Shown here: positions 36,004 through 43,918 of the stretch, in pieces
How positions within the stretch are numbered: position 1 is the stretch's first letter
Layout of the letters: each line of letters begins with the position of its first letter
Assembly (NCBI RefSeq): GCF_030160835.1
Contig: NZ_BSPC01000015.1
Coordinates: forward strand, 62,001-126,000
Reading direction: 5' to 3'
Length of the DNA: 64,000 nt
Source of the DNA: Labrys miyagiensis
GTDB taxonomy: Bacteria; Pseudomonadota; Alphaproteobacteria; Rhizobiales; Labraceae
The notes under the pieces: generated by a model
What the model was told of the DNA's origin: nothing
What the model saw: only the letters and a program-made list of their open reading frames with translations
Database searches by the model: none
Position numbers and translations under genes: made by a program

Positions 36004-36399
36004 GGCGAGGTCTTTCAGAATTGAGCCAATCGGATGTTTCGCTATACGACAACGGGCACCGCTTTGGCTGTGATAAACAAGCAACAATGTTGGCAAAATT
36101 GTGCAAGCATGGATTCGGAAAGACTTGATCAGCCCCTAGTAGGGGTGCGCCGTTATATTGCCGATAGCCCAATTCGCACCCGTCGTGCCCGCCTTCCGGA
36201 TTCTGGCTGGCTTTCCAGCCCTCGCGGTACTTGCCCTAGGTAGGCTGCTCAACCCGACCGAGCTCAACGACCGCTCGTGTCAGCAAGTTCGACCAGATCA
36301 TGCACGAGCATCGCCTAATAATCGCGCAACATTCGCGCGAGATAACAGGGATGGCTTGGGGAACAGGGGCATGACCTAAGACGAATGAGCGTTTGAACG
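36004..36399. other. Divergent gap with no clear gene
   Basis: About 395 bases separate the porin start from the next rightward gene. It must hold the porin promoter. I see no reliable coding frame or RNA structure. Confidence 0.4.
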
Positions 36400-36642
36400 A
36401 TGGTCACCAAGCTGGAGCTGACCCTTCTTAGATGCCTGGACGACAATGGTGGATGGACTGCCAAGTCGCTTGCAAGGATTTGCGGGTACAACCGAGATCT
36501 GGTCAAATATGCATTCGTTCGTAACCATGTGCTCGCGCCGCTCAGGGAGCGAGGCCTTATCACCACGATGAGCGAAACCAAGCCAAGGGCCTTCGTCATC
36601 ACTGATGAAGGCCGCGCCATTGTTGCCGCCGCCGATGACTGA
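36400..36642 (+). CDS. Small winged-helix-like protein
   Basis: An 80-residue protein. ELTLLRCLDDNGGWTAKSLARICGYNRDLVKYAFVRNHVLAPLRERGLITTMSETKPRAFVITDEGRAIV reads as a winged helix: helix-turn-helix around ICGYNRDLVKYAF, then a wing before ITDEGR. It may be a small regulator of the element. No ribosome binding site of note is present. A GC-rich hairpin (36688-36719) lies downstream. Confidence 0.6.
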   Translation: MVTKLELTLLRCLDDNGGWTAKSLARICGYNRDLVKYAFVRNHVLAPLRERGLITTMSETKPRAFVITDEGRAIVAAADD

Positions 36643-36779
36643 CGAGATGATGCCCTCAACCTCGCTGAAAGGGCAGGCCGCCGAGAAAACCCGGCTCTGC
36701 GGGGGAGCGAGCCGGGGTTAAGTTGGACCAGAGGTCGCAGCGAGAAGGTCAATCCGCTGCAGGATATCGAACGCGTCGG

Positions 36780-36946
36780 CGAGCGGAAGGTTGCACCTGC
36801 CGGCTAACCATGGCGATTGGCTGACAAGCGAGGAGGAACCAGGTCTCTGAGAATGGCAAGTGAGCCAATTTCGATAACGGAAGCCGATACTTCCGTTATC
36901 CCAAGGTGACGACGCATGCCCGGGGCGATAGCTGCCGGGCTTTTTA
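36780..36946 (+). ncRNA. Candidate small RNA
   Basis: No protein gene is evident between 36643 and 37227. Within this gap a perfect 11-bp hairpin (GATAACGGAAG at 36873-36883 with CTTCCGTTATC at 36890-36900) is followed 17 bases later by an intrinsic terminator (36918-36945). A GGAGGAACC purine stretch lies upstream. The layout of hairpin, short linker and terminator with a U tract is that of an Hfq-binding small RNA. The 5' end is a guess. Confidence 0.3.
36918..36945 (+). terminator. Rho-independent terminator in a gene-free gap
   Basis: GCCCGG (36918-36923) pairs with CCGGGC (36935-36940), followed by TTTTT. No protein gene ends just upstream, which supports an RNA gene ending here. Confidence 0.7.
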
Positions 36947-37227
36947 GTTTTCAACCCTTACTCAGAATGTCTTTTTGCATTCTCATGAGGCGTTCGACGG
37001 CACTTTCAAGTTCGGCGGCAGCAAGATCTGACATTGCTGGGTCCAATTCGGGAAATGTCATTGCCCTTGCATTGGTCAATAACAGAACTCGTCATTGTTC
37101 AAATGCTTTAGCTGCATCACCGGTTAGAGTGTAAATCATCCCATATAGCTGGGAAACGAGCGAATTCATGCCGCCCCGGAGGGGACAAATACCCCTTACG
37201 TCGGTTCAATCTCACCAGGATCGGCAA

Positions 37228-37431
37228 TCAACGAAAAAACGGGAGCCGCAGCAACCATCGAAGTGCGAACGCCAGGACGGCTCCGGTTCCAGCGCCAGCA
37301 GCCATGTAAAGCGCGCCCTCCAGCGGGTGTGCCCGGTCCCAAGGGGTACCACCGAACCTTTGCACCACATATAGCGCGGCAAACGTCAGCGCTGCAGTAG
37401 CGATCCACCGTAAGACCTTCGACCAAGACAA
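37228..37431 (-). CDS. Small two-span membrane protein
   Basis: A 67-residue protein with two hydrophobic segments (VLRWIATAALTFAALYVV and LYMAAGAGTGAVLAFALRWLL). The chosen start is the TTG at 37431, preceded by GGAG. No family is recognised. Confidence 0.5.
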   Translation of the reverse strand: MSWSKVLRWIATAALTFAALYVVQRFGGTPWDRAHPLEGALYMAAGAGTGAVLAFALRWLLRLPFFR

Positions 37432-37555
37432 TCGTCACTCCGCTCGCTGGGGTTCCCCGAGCAGACCATACCAACATTTCCAACCAACCAGAAGGCGCCC
37501 CGTCTGCCCTTAACCCGATTGCCGGCGCCAGGATTGCCGTAGTTCGCCGACGGCG

Positions 37556-37756
37556 TTACCGCCCGGGATTCGACCACGCCATTCCAGTGGCGACTTCCTT
37601 GCCGTATCGATTTGAGGCGTCCGTGTATCCCGAGGCAACACCGCTATTGCGAGCCATCGCGGCTTGGTCGGCATTGTAATTTGTAACGGAGCTATTCGTG
37701 GTTGAGCATGCTGAAAGGCCCAAGCAAGCAACTGCCGTCAAAACCAAGACTTTCAT
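37556..37756 (-). CDS. Small lipoprotein
   Basis: About 66 residues from the ATG at 37756, which has GGGGGAAG directly upstream. MKVLVLTAVACLGLSAC is a lipoprotein signal with lipobox LSAC. The mature part is short, polar and rich in Asn, Ser and Ala. The function is unknown. The longer frame from 37798 lacks a ribosome binding site. Confidence 0.7.
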   Translation of the reverse strand: MKVLVLTAVACLGLSACSTTNSSVTNYNADQAAMARNSGVASGYTDASNRYGKEVATGMAWSNPGR

Positions 37757-37990
37757 GTCTTCCCCCACACTATTCTGCCCATAGCCAGCCCAACTCACTC
37801 ATTGAAGCCTGCTTGCAACAAAGTTCAACTACAAAAATGGCTCGAGATCGACGGGCGGGAAGTGAACAGAGTTAGCGATCGGCATGAGGCCACACGGTAG
37901 GCCCCAGCGACCTCCCAATGCAAGACGCCGCCACCAACCGGAGACGGCGCTAAGCTGATGGGAACGGCGTCGAGCGCTGCCCGACATGTT

Positions 37991-38296
37991 CTAGCCCCTG
38001 GGAGCTTTCTCCTCCTCGAGCAGCGCCCGAACCTGCTTGATCCAATCCGGCGTACGCCTCCTCCAATCGCTCGCCGCCCACATCTCGGTGAGGTCGGGGG
38101 TGCCGGTCGAGTCGCCTATGTAGATTTGGATCCCGTCCTCGCCGTCGACAGTGACAATCTCGTTTACCGCGCGATGCATGGCGAGAAATGCGGCCGCGCC
38201 GAAAGGCGTGGCGCGGCTAGCGCGAGCAAGAGCGCGTTGCATGTCGGCGTAGGTGGTGTCCGCGACTTTTGCGAGTCTAAAAGTGCTATCGGTCAT
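37991..38296 (-). CDS. Third gene of the XRE-linked cassette, unknown function
   Basis: About 101 residues from MTDSTFRLAKVAD. It is predicted soluble, with a helical N-terminal half (TYADMQRALARASRATPFGAAAFLAMHRAVNEI) and an acidic middle (DGEDGIQIYIGDSTG). It overlaps the preceding gene, so the two are translationally coupled. No family is recognised. Confidence 0.65.
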   Translation of the reverse strand: MTDSTFRLAKVADTTYADMQRALARASRATPFGAAAFLAMHRAVNEIVTVDGEDGIQIYIGDSTGTPDLTEMWAASDWRRRTPDWIKQVRALLEEEKAPRG

Positions 38297-38636
38297 TTCC
38301 TGTCCCCTCCGATGCCGCAAGTGTGGCTTGTTCCCTCAGAAACTCTTCCAGGGCCGCAAGCAGCGGCTTCCAGACCGCCTGCCCCCAGTCCTCGTTGTCG
38401 TGCTGGAGGAACCGCACCAGAGCGTGAGCGCCGGCAATGGTCATTACCCTGCCGGGCGCCTCAAGCTGGCGCTGCGCGGCGCCGTAGAGCCGCTCGCACA
38501 GAGCTTGCTCCTCCTCGTCAGAAGAAATGTCTGTCAGGTCGGCATTCCCATAGACGTTGAGGCCAGCAAAGTAGGCTTCTGCGGCAGTGACCAACGGATC
38601 GACGACGGTAGCGGGACGATTTCCTCTCTGCGTCAT
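38286..38636 (-). CDS. Second gene of the XRE-linked cassette, unknown function
   Basis: A 116-residue soluble, mostly helical protein with acidic stretches (ISSDEEEQALCERLYGAAQRQLE and LLAALEEFLREQATLAASEG). No membrane segment or signal peptide is visible. It starts four bases after the upstream exported-protein gene ends and overlaps the next gene. The tight spacing shows a single operon. No family is recognised. Confidence 0.7.
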   Translation of the reverse strand: MTQRGNRPATVVDPLVTAAEAYFAGLNVYGNADLTDISSDEEEQALCERLYGAAQRQLEAPGRVMTIAGAHALVRFLQHDNEDWGQAVWKPLLAALEEFLREQATLAASEGTGNDR

Positions 38637-38639
38637 GAC

Positions 38640-39374
38640 TCACACCTCCACTGAATTGTCTGGGGACACGCGAGAGGCAAGGGAGCGCACCAGCTGAAAG
38701 ATATGCCTCTCCATCGGCGTGCTTTCGGCCTCATTTGGGTCGGGCAGTTCGTACCAAATGATGGCGGCCTGCCATGCCACGCCGTCCAAAGTGTGCGGCT
38801 CGATCGCGAAGATGCTGGCCTCCAGGTCCTCGACTTTCTCTTCGAGGGCGTCGATCGCCGCGTTCCGCGCGGTGTAGCCATTCGCGTCCTCGTAATCTCT
38901 GACACGAGCCTTCCACGCGGCAGCGGCGGCGATCAGTTCATCCCGGCGTTGACCGCGCTGATCGCGATATTTCTGAGTGCCCCATTCAAACTCGCCCTGC
39001 TCGTATCCGGGCAGGTCCTTCACCCAATAGGGGTTCCAGTGGCCACGCCTTCGTGCTTCAGCAACCCTCGCCAGCGGAAAGCGAGTTGCATCCTCGCGCC
39101 TTACCTCAAGGCCGCGATGGTCGTTGAAGACCTCGAGCCAGCCCTCATGAGCGTTGTCGGCCTCCTCCCGCAAAATGTCCGCCCGACGGCGGATCTCGGC
39201 CCACCGCTTACTGAGACCGATCAGGATCTCGTCGGGGTGAGCGGTATCGGCCGTCGAAGCTTTGGCCAGGGAGAAAGAGGCAAGGAGGACTGTGGCAGCA
39301 CCTCCTAGCATCAGCCGGCGGCGGGAAGTTTCAGGCAAGCCGGTAGCGGCTGCCGACATGGTGGGTTTCGACAT
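38640..39374 (-). CDS. First gene of the XRE-linked cassette: exported coiled-coil protein
   Basis: A 244-residue protein. The start carries a Tat-like signal (TSRRRLMLGGAATVLLASFSLAKA) with an SRRRLML twin-arginine region, so export in a folded state is possible. The mature part is charged and helical (SKRWAEIRRRADILREEADNAHEGWLEVFNDH, then DALEEKVEDLEASIFAIE), suggesting a coiled coil. No enzymatic motif is seen. It heads a three-gene operon, and its upstream region shares two identical palindromes with the divergent XRE regulator gene. Confidence 0.75.
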   Translation of the reverse strand: MSKPTMSAAATGLPETSRRRLMLGGAATVLLASFSLAKASTADTAHPDEILIGLSKRWAEIRRRADILREEADNAHEGWLEVFNDHRGLEVRREDATRFPLARVAEARRRGHWNPYWVKDLPGYEQGEFEWGTQKYRDQRGQRRDELIAAAAAWKARVRDYEDANGYTARNAAIDALEEKVEDLEASIFAIEPHTLDGVAWQAAIIWYELPDPNEAESTPMERHIFQLVRSLASRVSPDNSVEV

Positions 39375-39396
39375 GGTGGATATCCCTAATGAGATT

Positions 39397-39457
39397 AGCG
39401 ATTTTCGCTACCCATAGCGATAAAGGATTACCTCCTTTAGTTCAAGCGATTTTCGCT
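39397..39457. promoter_or_regulatory. Two identical palindromic operators in the divergent XRE promoter
   Basis: AGCGATTTTCGCT (AGCGA-TTT-TCGCT) occurs at 39397-39409 and again at 39445-39457, 48 bases apart. A half-site AGCGAT follows the first copy at 39416. They lie 23 and 71 bases from the operon start on the left and 43-104 bases from the XRE gene on the right, an ideal position to control both. Confidence 0.7.
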
Positions 39458-39500
39458 AGCCCTATCGGAATCCGACAGAAATCATGGTACAAGCCTAGGT

Positions 39501-39734
39501 ATGATGACTCCCGCTCAATGCCGCGCCGCAAGGGCGCTTCTCGACTGGTCCCAACAGCAGCTTTCCGAAGCCGCCAACGTTGGGAACGCCACTATCCGCA
39601 ACTTTGAAAGTGGCAAATCCTCGCCGCAAAATGCGACGCTCGCCGTCCTAATGAATGCCTTCGAAAATGCCGGCGTAATCTTCGTCGCAGAAAATGGTGA
39701 GGGGCCGGGCGTGAGGCTTAGGAAAGAGCGATGA
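39501..39734 (+). CDS. XRE-family helix-turn-helix regulator
   Basis: A 77-residue single-domain regulator: CRAARALLDWSQQQLSEAANVGNATIRNFESGKSSPQNATLAVLMNAFENAGVIFV is a complete Cro/CI-type HTH_3 fold of the kind common in rhizobial genomes. The strand after the fold (VIFVAENGEGPGVRLRK) is typical. It faces the three-gene cassette across the paired palindromes and probably represses both directions. Confidence 0.88.
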   Translation: MMTPAQCRAARALLDWSQQQLSEAANVGNATIRNFESGKSSPQNATLAVLMNAFENAGVIFVAENGEGPGVRLRKER

Positions 39735-39749
39735 TCATTTGTCGGAATT

Positions 39750-40070
39750 TTATCCCCCATCAATGTTTGCCCTTTGGGAGGAAGTCTTTCCAATTCCACC
39801 AAGAACATATCCAGCGATGCCACTCAAAATCGAAATGACACCGCTTGCATCAATTTTCCCCAGCATTGACAACAACGTCACAGCTACGATCACATTTAGG
39901 ACCGTTATTAGCTGCAGAGTATTTGCCTCTTTAATAAGTAGAGCAAAAATCTTAGCCTGGTCTCTATCTGCTCGCCAAAAGGCTATCGACGCGACAACGG
40001 TCACGCCTACGACAACGACTGCAAGGGCGATTATTCCGTACCTCATTACATCGATAAGCCCTGGCTCCAT
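39750..40070 (-). CDS. Small membrane protein with three spans
   Basis: A 106-residue protein with three hydrophobic segments (YGIIALAVVVVGVTVVASIAF, LITVLNVIVAVTLLSML and SILSGIAGYVLGGIG). GGGAGAGGAAAA immediately precedes the ATG, a very strong ribosome binding site. No family is recognised. It converges with the XRE gene. Confidence 0.7.
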   Translation of the reverse strand: MEPGLIDVMRYGIIALAVVVVGVTVVASIAFWRADRDQAKIFALLIKEANTLQLITVLNVIVAVTLLSMLGKIDASGVISILSGIAGYVLGGIGKTSSQRANIDGG

Positions 40071-40309
40071 TTTTCCTCTCCCTTCAGATGGTTGTTGTCG
40101 GCCGTTGCCAGTATAGATACTATAATAACCTTCGATCGTGGTACGGTTTCGCGCCCTGCAAGCCGTGACCTTTATGGTTTCCTCGGCCCAATCGAGCAGC
40201 GCTTCGGCGGCGGGGAGGGCAGCAACTTGGCGTGATGCTTGAAGGAGAGAGTTTCGCGGCGCCGGGAAGTTTCCAACTTGCTGCAGACAGGTGTCAAAGG
40301 AGGTTCCAA

Positions 40310-40618
40310 ATGTTGAGGTGTTTCGTCCTTGCAGCCATGGCGTCCCTTATAGGTACCTCAACTATTGCTGGCGAAGTTTGGGTATGCCACGGCAAGCATG
40401 AGCTCAAGGTAATCTGGGATAAGAGCAAACCCTCCATCACTGTCGACGGTCATCTCTTTCAAATGCAGATGAATCAATATTCGAAGGTGAGCGCTGTGAT
40501 GACCGGCAATGGTATTCGCTACCAGCACTACGGCAACAAAATGAACCCAGGTTTAGGCTACAATGAGCTGACGATGGCCGGCGCCACGGAGACCTACCAC
40601 TGCAAGCCCGGTACGTAG
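40310..40618 (+). CDS. Small exported protein of unknown function
   Basis: A 102-residue protein with a Sec signal peptide (MLRCFVLAAMASLIGTSTIAG) and two cysteines in the mature part (VWVCHGKHEL and YHCKPGT) suited to one disulfide. AAAGGAGG precedes the ATG at 40310 and decides the start over the longer open frame. The mature domain is beta-rich. The function is unknown. Confidence 0.75.
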   Translation: MLRCFVLAAMASLIGTSTIAGEVWVCHGKHELKVIWDKSKPSITVDGHLFQMQMNQYSKVSAVMTGNGIRYQHYGNKMNPGLGYNELTMAGATETYHCKPGT

Positions 40619-40711
40619 GCGGATGACAATACTACACTGGCCGGGTTCTTCGCGGAGAATGGCGGCGCTGGGGTGCAGTATGCGAAGCGGAGCAAGAGCG
40701 ATTGAACTGAG

Positions 40712-41362
40712 CTATTGGCCCGAAGCCACCCGCCAGGCCTTCAAACCGGCCTCCGTAAGGACATAATAAGGTGTGTAGGTTTCGCCTTTCGGATTTGGCC
40801 GCACCTCTATAAATCCTCGGATTTCCAATTGTTGTTGGGCGTCGAAGTAGACTGGCCTTATATCAAACGAATTGACGGCCGTGCCGAGGGGATGGCCTGC
40901 CAAATGCGCCAGAATCTTTTTTTCGCGCTTACCCATCGGCGTATTCGGAACACTCTCGACCCATTTTTTGTCAGCCACTTCCCTCAGCCGCTCAAGATCC
41001 TCAGCTTTCATCGTGAGAGGATCGAACCCGACCTGCCGGTAATACTTCGCCAAAGCAGTTTTTGGCTGCGGAACTGGCAGTCCCGGTTGACCGTCGCGCA
41101 GCGCGCGCTGCTCGCGCCAAAGGTCCAAGGCAGAGGCGCCCCGCTGAGGCTCTTCGCCATCGACCGGCAGGTCGTTAAGATGGGCTTCGACCTCCGCGAC
41201 CAGCCAGAGTTTGCGCGAATGCCACCTGCGGGGCCTGGGAAGCGCGCCCTCCGCCACCATCTTTTCGACCGAAGCAGCACTCACACCGATTGAAAGCGCC
41301 AGTTCTGGGAGACTCAGCGCCAGGCGGACGATTGGTCGTTTCGGCGAGAAATAATCGGGCAT
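40712..41362 (-). CDS. AlpA-like DNA-binding protein with C-terminal winged-helix-like domain
   Basis: A 216-residue protein. Residues about 12-58 (LALSLPELALSIGVSAASVEKMVAEGALPRPRRWHSRKLWLVAEVEAHLNDL) form a helix-turn-helix with wing of the excisionase/AlpA type. Residues about 140-212 (MGKREKKILAHLAGHPLGTAV...YVLTEAGLKAWRVA) look like a second winged-helix module. It lies 28 bases downstream of another HTH gene, and the two probably form an operon. It may control excision or cargo transcription. Confidence 0.7.
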   Translation of the reverse strand: MPDYFSPKRPIVRLALSLPELALSIGVSAASVEKMVAEGALPRPRRWHSRKLWLVAEVEAHLNDLPVDGEEPQRGASALDLWREQRALRDGQPGLPVPQPKTALAKYYRQVGFDPLTMKAEDLERLREVADKKWVESVPNTPMGKREKKILAHLAGHPLGTAVNSFDIRPVYFDAQQQLEIRGFIEVRPNPKGETYTPYYVLTEAGLKAWRVASGQ

Positions 41363-41390
41363 CGTCTTTCACGACAGGTTGGGCGCGAAA

Positions 41391-41672
41391 CTAGGGTGCA
41401 TCCTTCACCCCGCGCCTTGTGCGCCTTAGCAATCTCGCGGCCGCCGGAGTGACGGTGACAACCGCCACATCTTGCTGCGGAGCAGATGGCTTCGCTGGCT
41501 GGGTGAACTCGCCTTTTTCAAATTCCTCGACCGCATCTTCGGGCACTCTGAAAATGCGTGTGCCGACACTAAACGCCCGAAGGCGTCCCGTCTTGATCAG
41601 GGTTCGAACGTGATTGGGGGTACACCCCCAACGTTCAGCCAGCATTTCGGGACTGAATGGTGGGGGCTTCAT
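41391..41672 (-). CDS. Excisionase-type helix-turn-helix protein
   Basis: A 93-residue protein whose first 55 residues (PFSPEMLAERWGCTPNHVRTLIKTGRLRAFSVGTRIFRVPEDAVEEFEKG) match the HTH_17/MerR-like excisionase fold: helix-turn-helix then a wing with R-I-F-R-V. The C-terminal tail is Val/Ala/Arg-rich. These proteins bend DNA for recombination or act as regulators. It leads a two-gene unit with the AlpA-like gene downstream. Confidence 0.8.
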   Translation of the reverse strand: MKPPPFSPEMLAERWGCTPNHVRTLIKTGRLRAFSVGTRIFRVPEDAVEEFEKGEFTQPAKPSAPQQDVAVVTVTPAAARLLRRTRRGVKDAP

Positions 41673-41727
41673 TGTTCCATCCCTTTAGCGACGTCGCTGC
41701 GGTTGATTTAGCTGACGCACGTCTTGG

Positions 41728-42312
41728 CTATTTTGCTCGAAACATTTGCCGCAGACGCTGCGCTCGCTCGATCCATAAAAAAGGATCGAAAGCCTCAATC
41801 AAACAGGTAGCTATGAATCCGTTAAAGTGAGGCGCAAGGATTAATCTGCTCAGGCGAGGCTCAAGGAAGGTGGCCCAATCATCCAGATCTTCCTTCGTAA
41901 GATATCTCAGCCACACTTCTGAGCCGATATGATCCCATGATCGGGGATTTGGCTTGATTGTGTCCCCAAGTTTCATGCGCTTCCGGCCACCGTTTTCATC
42001 AACAACCTCAACCTCCGGATCTGGATCTGGGCGAGGCCACCGAGCAACGAGGCGTGATTCTACTTCCCTGCCAATTTCGCGATCATTCTCGTTAAGATGG
42101 GCAAGTATGCGCCGCGTGCCAAGATTTATTGTGAATTTTCCACCAGAGAGGCTATTGTTGTATTTCGATGTCTGAAGCCAAAATTCTCTAACACCACGTT
42201 TAAATACGCATCTATTTCCAGGCTTTGGCGTCCAGCCCATTTTTTGGAACTTTGGAGTAAGTAATAAACGCATGCGTTTATTAAATTCTTTGCTTTTCAC
42301 ATACTCGCGCAT
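41728..42312 (-). CDS. DUF4304-like protein
   Basis: A 194-residue soluble protein. The N-terminal part (LLTPKFQKMGWTPKPGNRCVFKRG, then FWLQTSKYNNSLSGGKFTINLGTRR) follows the DUF4304 pattern of a basic helix, two strands and a FTINLG strand. The rest is helical. GC content is lower than that of the neighbours. The function of the family is unknown, although it is frequent in mobile and defence-rich regions. Confidence 0.65.
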   Translation of the reverse strand: MREYVKSKEFNKRMRLLLTPKFQKMGWTPKPGNRCVFKRGVREFWLQTSKYNNSLSGGKFTINLGTRRILAHLNENDREIGREVESRLVARWPRPDPDPEVEVVDENGGRKRMKLGDTIKPNPRSWDHIGSEVWLRYLTKEDLDDWATFLEPRLSRLILAPHFNGFIATCLIEAFDPFLWIERAQRLRQMFRAK

Positions 42313-42499
42313 GCTTCACGATCTATCTTTGGCGCTCGGCTTGGGCGGCCCATTCAAACTACAATGTCACTTGGCTCAGGATAGTAAGCGTGTCGCAATA
42401 ATCCCAATAAAAGTGAGACTTTTGCATCCTATTTCTGCAACCGCTCCACAACCACCAGCGCATCATCCGGCAGTGGCCGCTGTAGTTCCTTGGCCTCAC
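42313..42499. other. Short AT-richer gap
   Basis: These 187 bases between the DUF4304-like gene start and the SRAP gene stop hold the promoter of the former. No other feature is seen. Confidence 0.4.
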
Positions 42500-43258
42500 T
42501 CAAATAAGATCCGGCTCATCCGCAAAACCATCCTCTGATGATGGCCTCGTGCCAGGCTCTCGGACAGGATCCGCCACATCCGGTTGATTATAGCTCGGGC
42601 TGTTGACCTTGCTCGATATCGGCCACATGTCCATGAGCTCTGAGGGATAGGGCACCATCAAATCGGCTGGGTCGGGCTCGATGTTGTCCAGCCAGCGCGA
42701 ATAGTCTTTGGCGTGCAGGATCACCGGCATGCGGTCATGGATCTGGCCCACGAGCGAGTTGGGCGTGCAGGTGACGATGGCAAAGGTGCGGGTGACGTTG
42801 CCGGTCTCTTTGTCCGTCCAGCTCTCCCAAATGCCCGCCAAAGCGAATTTCGAGTGATCGGCCATCGCGATGGCGTAGGGCTGTTTCTTGCCTTTCATGG
42901 GCTTGCCGTCGTCACCGAATATCTTTTGCCACTCAAAGAAGCCGTCGACCGGTACCAGGCAGCGCCGGCCCTTGTAGGCGTTCCGGAACATGCCGCTGCT
43001 GGCGATACCTTCGCAGCGGGCGTTGATCGGCCGCTGCCCCTGGCTGAGCGTCTTGTACCAAGCCGGCGTGAAGCCCCATTGTAGCAGGTCATGGACGTAG
43101 CGCGTCGTTCCAGGCTCGCGCCTGATGCACCACAGCCATTGCGACGGGGCACCGTTGTGGTGGGCCTTCCAGGCCCGCGCGAGAGTCTCTTCGGTCGCGC
43201 CCATCTCGGAATGAATGCCGGGCAGTTCAGGGCCGGTCTGCCTTACGCGTCCACACAT
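42500..43258 (-). CDS. SRAP-domain protein (YedK/HMCES family)
   Basis: A 252-residue protein that should form a thiazolidine DNA-protein crosslink with abasic sites in single-stranded DNA, shielding them from cleavage. The start MCGR exposes Cys2, the crosslinking residue after Met removal. Other active-site residues are Asn79 (PINARCEG), Glu109 (DGFFEWQ) and His174 (IHDRMPVIL). The N-terminal region between the first strand and WGFTPAW has an unusual WLWCIRREPG segment. It lies five bases downstream of a small gene, so the two are co-transcribed. Several mobile elements and phages carry SRAP genes, but its benefit here is unproven. Confidence 0.95.
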   Translation of the reverse strand: MCGRVRQTGPELPGIHSEMGATEETLARAWKAHHNGAPSQWLWCIRREPGTTRYVHDLLQWGFTPAWYKTLSQGQRPINARCEGIASSGMFRNAYKGRRCLVPVDGFFEWQKIFGDDGKPMKGKKQPYAIAMADHSKFALAGIWESWTDKETGNVTRTFAIVTCTPNSLVGQIHDRMPVILHAKDYSRWLDNIEPDPADLMVPYPSELMDMWPISSKVNSPSYNQPDVADPVREPGTRPSSEDGFADEPDLI

Positions 43259-43262
43259 GGCC

Positions 43263-43529
43263 TTAGAAGTCCCGCGGGCCGCGATAGCCGGGCCGCTTCA
43301 TGTTCTCCAAGGCATGGGCAATCTCGACGCCCATATGCTCATTCTCCGCCAATCCCAGCATGAAGTTGTCGGCAAGCCCGGTGATGGCAATCGTCGCCTC
43401 CGTCCGCGTCCAGCCGGCACCCACCGCCTGGTCCACAAGTTCAAGGAAGGCTGTTTCCAGATCAAACTCGCATTCGGAGATGCGATCCGAGATATCGAGA
43501 TTGCACTTCGGTCCGCACATGCTGCCCAT
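43263..43529 (-). CDS. Small acidic protein upstream of the SRAP gene
   Basis: About 88 residues from the ATG at 43529, which has GGAGG five bases upstream. Earlier ATG codons (43583, 43637) are open but weaker. The protein has MCGPKCNLD near its start, a possible metal-binding pair, and a helical acidic body (FDLETAFLELVDQAVGAGWTRTEATIAITGLADNFML). No family is recognised. Its stop nearly touches the SRAP start. Confidence 0.65.
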   Translation of the reverse strand: MGSMCGPKCNLDISDRISECEFDLETAFLELVDQAVGAGWTRTEATIAITGLADNFMLGLAENEHMGVEIAHALENMKRPGYRGPRDF

Positions 43530-43666
43530 GCCGTCCTCCATCCACCCATGCTCAACCCTAGCAAGGAAGCTGGCTTCTGTCATTGGGAGACCCGGTGCGA
43601 CATGTTCACGTCTTGTTCTCATTATTCCACATGGCATCCTGCTGCTAGGCCAGAGGAGATTCGGCG

Positions 43667-43900
43667 ATGGGAAGCAAGCGATATCAACGTTCCGGCGACA
43701 TCCGAAACCCGGATGAACTGGCCTTCTGCATCCACCAGGTCGAACCCGACGATCAGATCCTGCAGACGCTTGGCGCCACCGTCACGATCAGCTCGGCAAT
43801 CGCCGCTTTTGAGGTCCTGGTTGAGCAATGGCCGAAAGACCGTCGCATCACGCTACAGCAAGGCGGCAGGATCATCAGGGACAGCAAGGAACCGAAGTGA
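43667..43900 (+). CDS. Small protein of unknown function
   Basis: A 77-residue soluble protein with GAGGAG nine bases before the ATG. It contains a helix-rich centre (ISSAIAAFEVLVEQWPKDRRITLQQGGRIIRDS). It is divergent from the SRAP pair and followed 18 bases later by another small gene. No family is recognised. Confidence 0.65.
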   Translation: MGSKRYQRSGDIRNPDELAFCIHQVEPDDQILQTLGATVTISSAIAAFEVLVEQWPKDRRITLQQGGRIIRDSKEPK

Positions 43901-43918
43901 GGTGTGGGAGGCATCGCC

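Noticed and set aside
36916-37134. 72-codon frame beginning in the terminator at 36918
   Set aside because: Its start lies within the terminator stem and no ribosome binding site precedes it.
39397-39457. CRISPR array
   Set aside because: There are only two copies of a 13-bp palindrome with one 35-base spacer and no cas genes; operator sites explain it better.
43600-43640. SOS box upstream of the SRAP operon
   Set aside because: A GTTC is present but the second half-site is missing.
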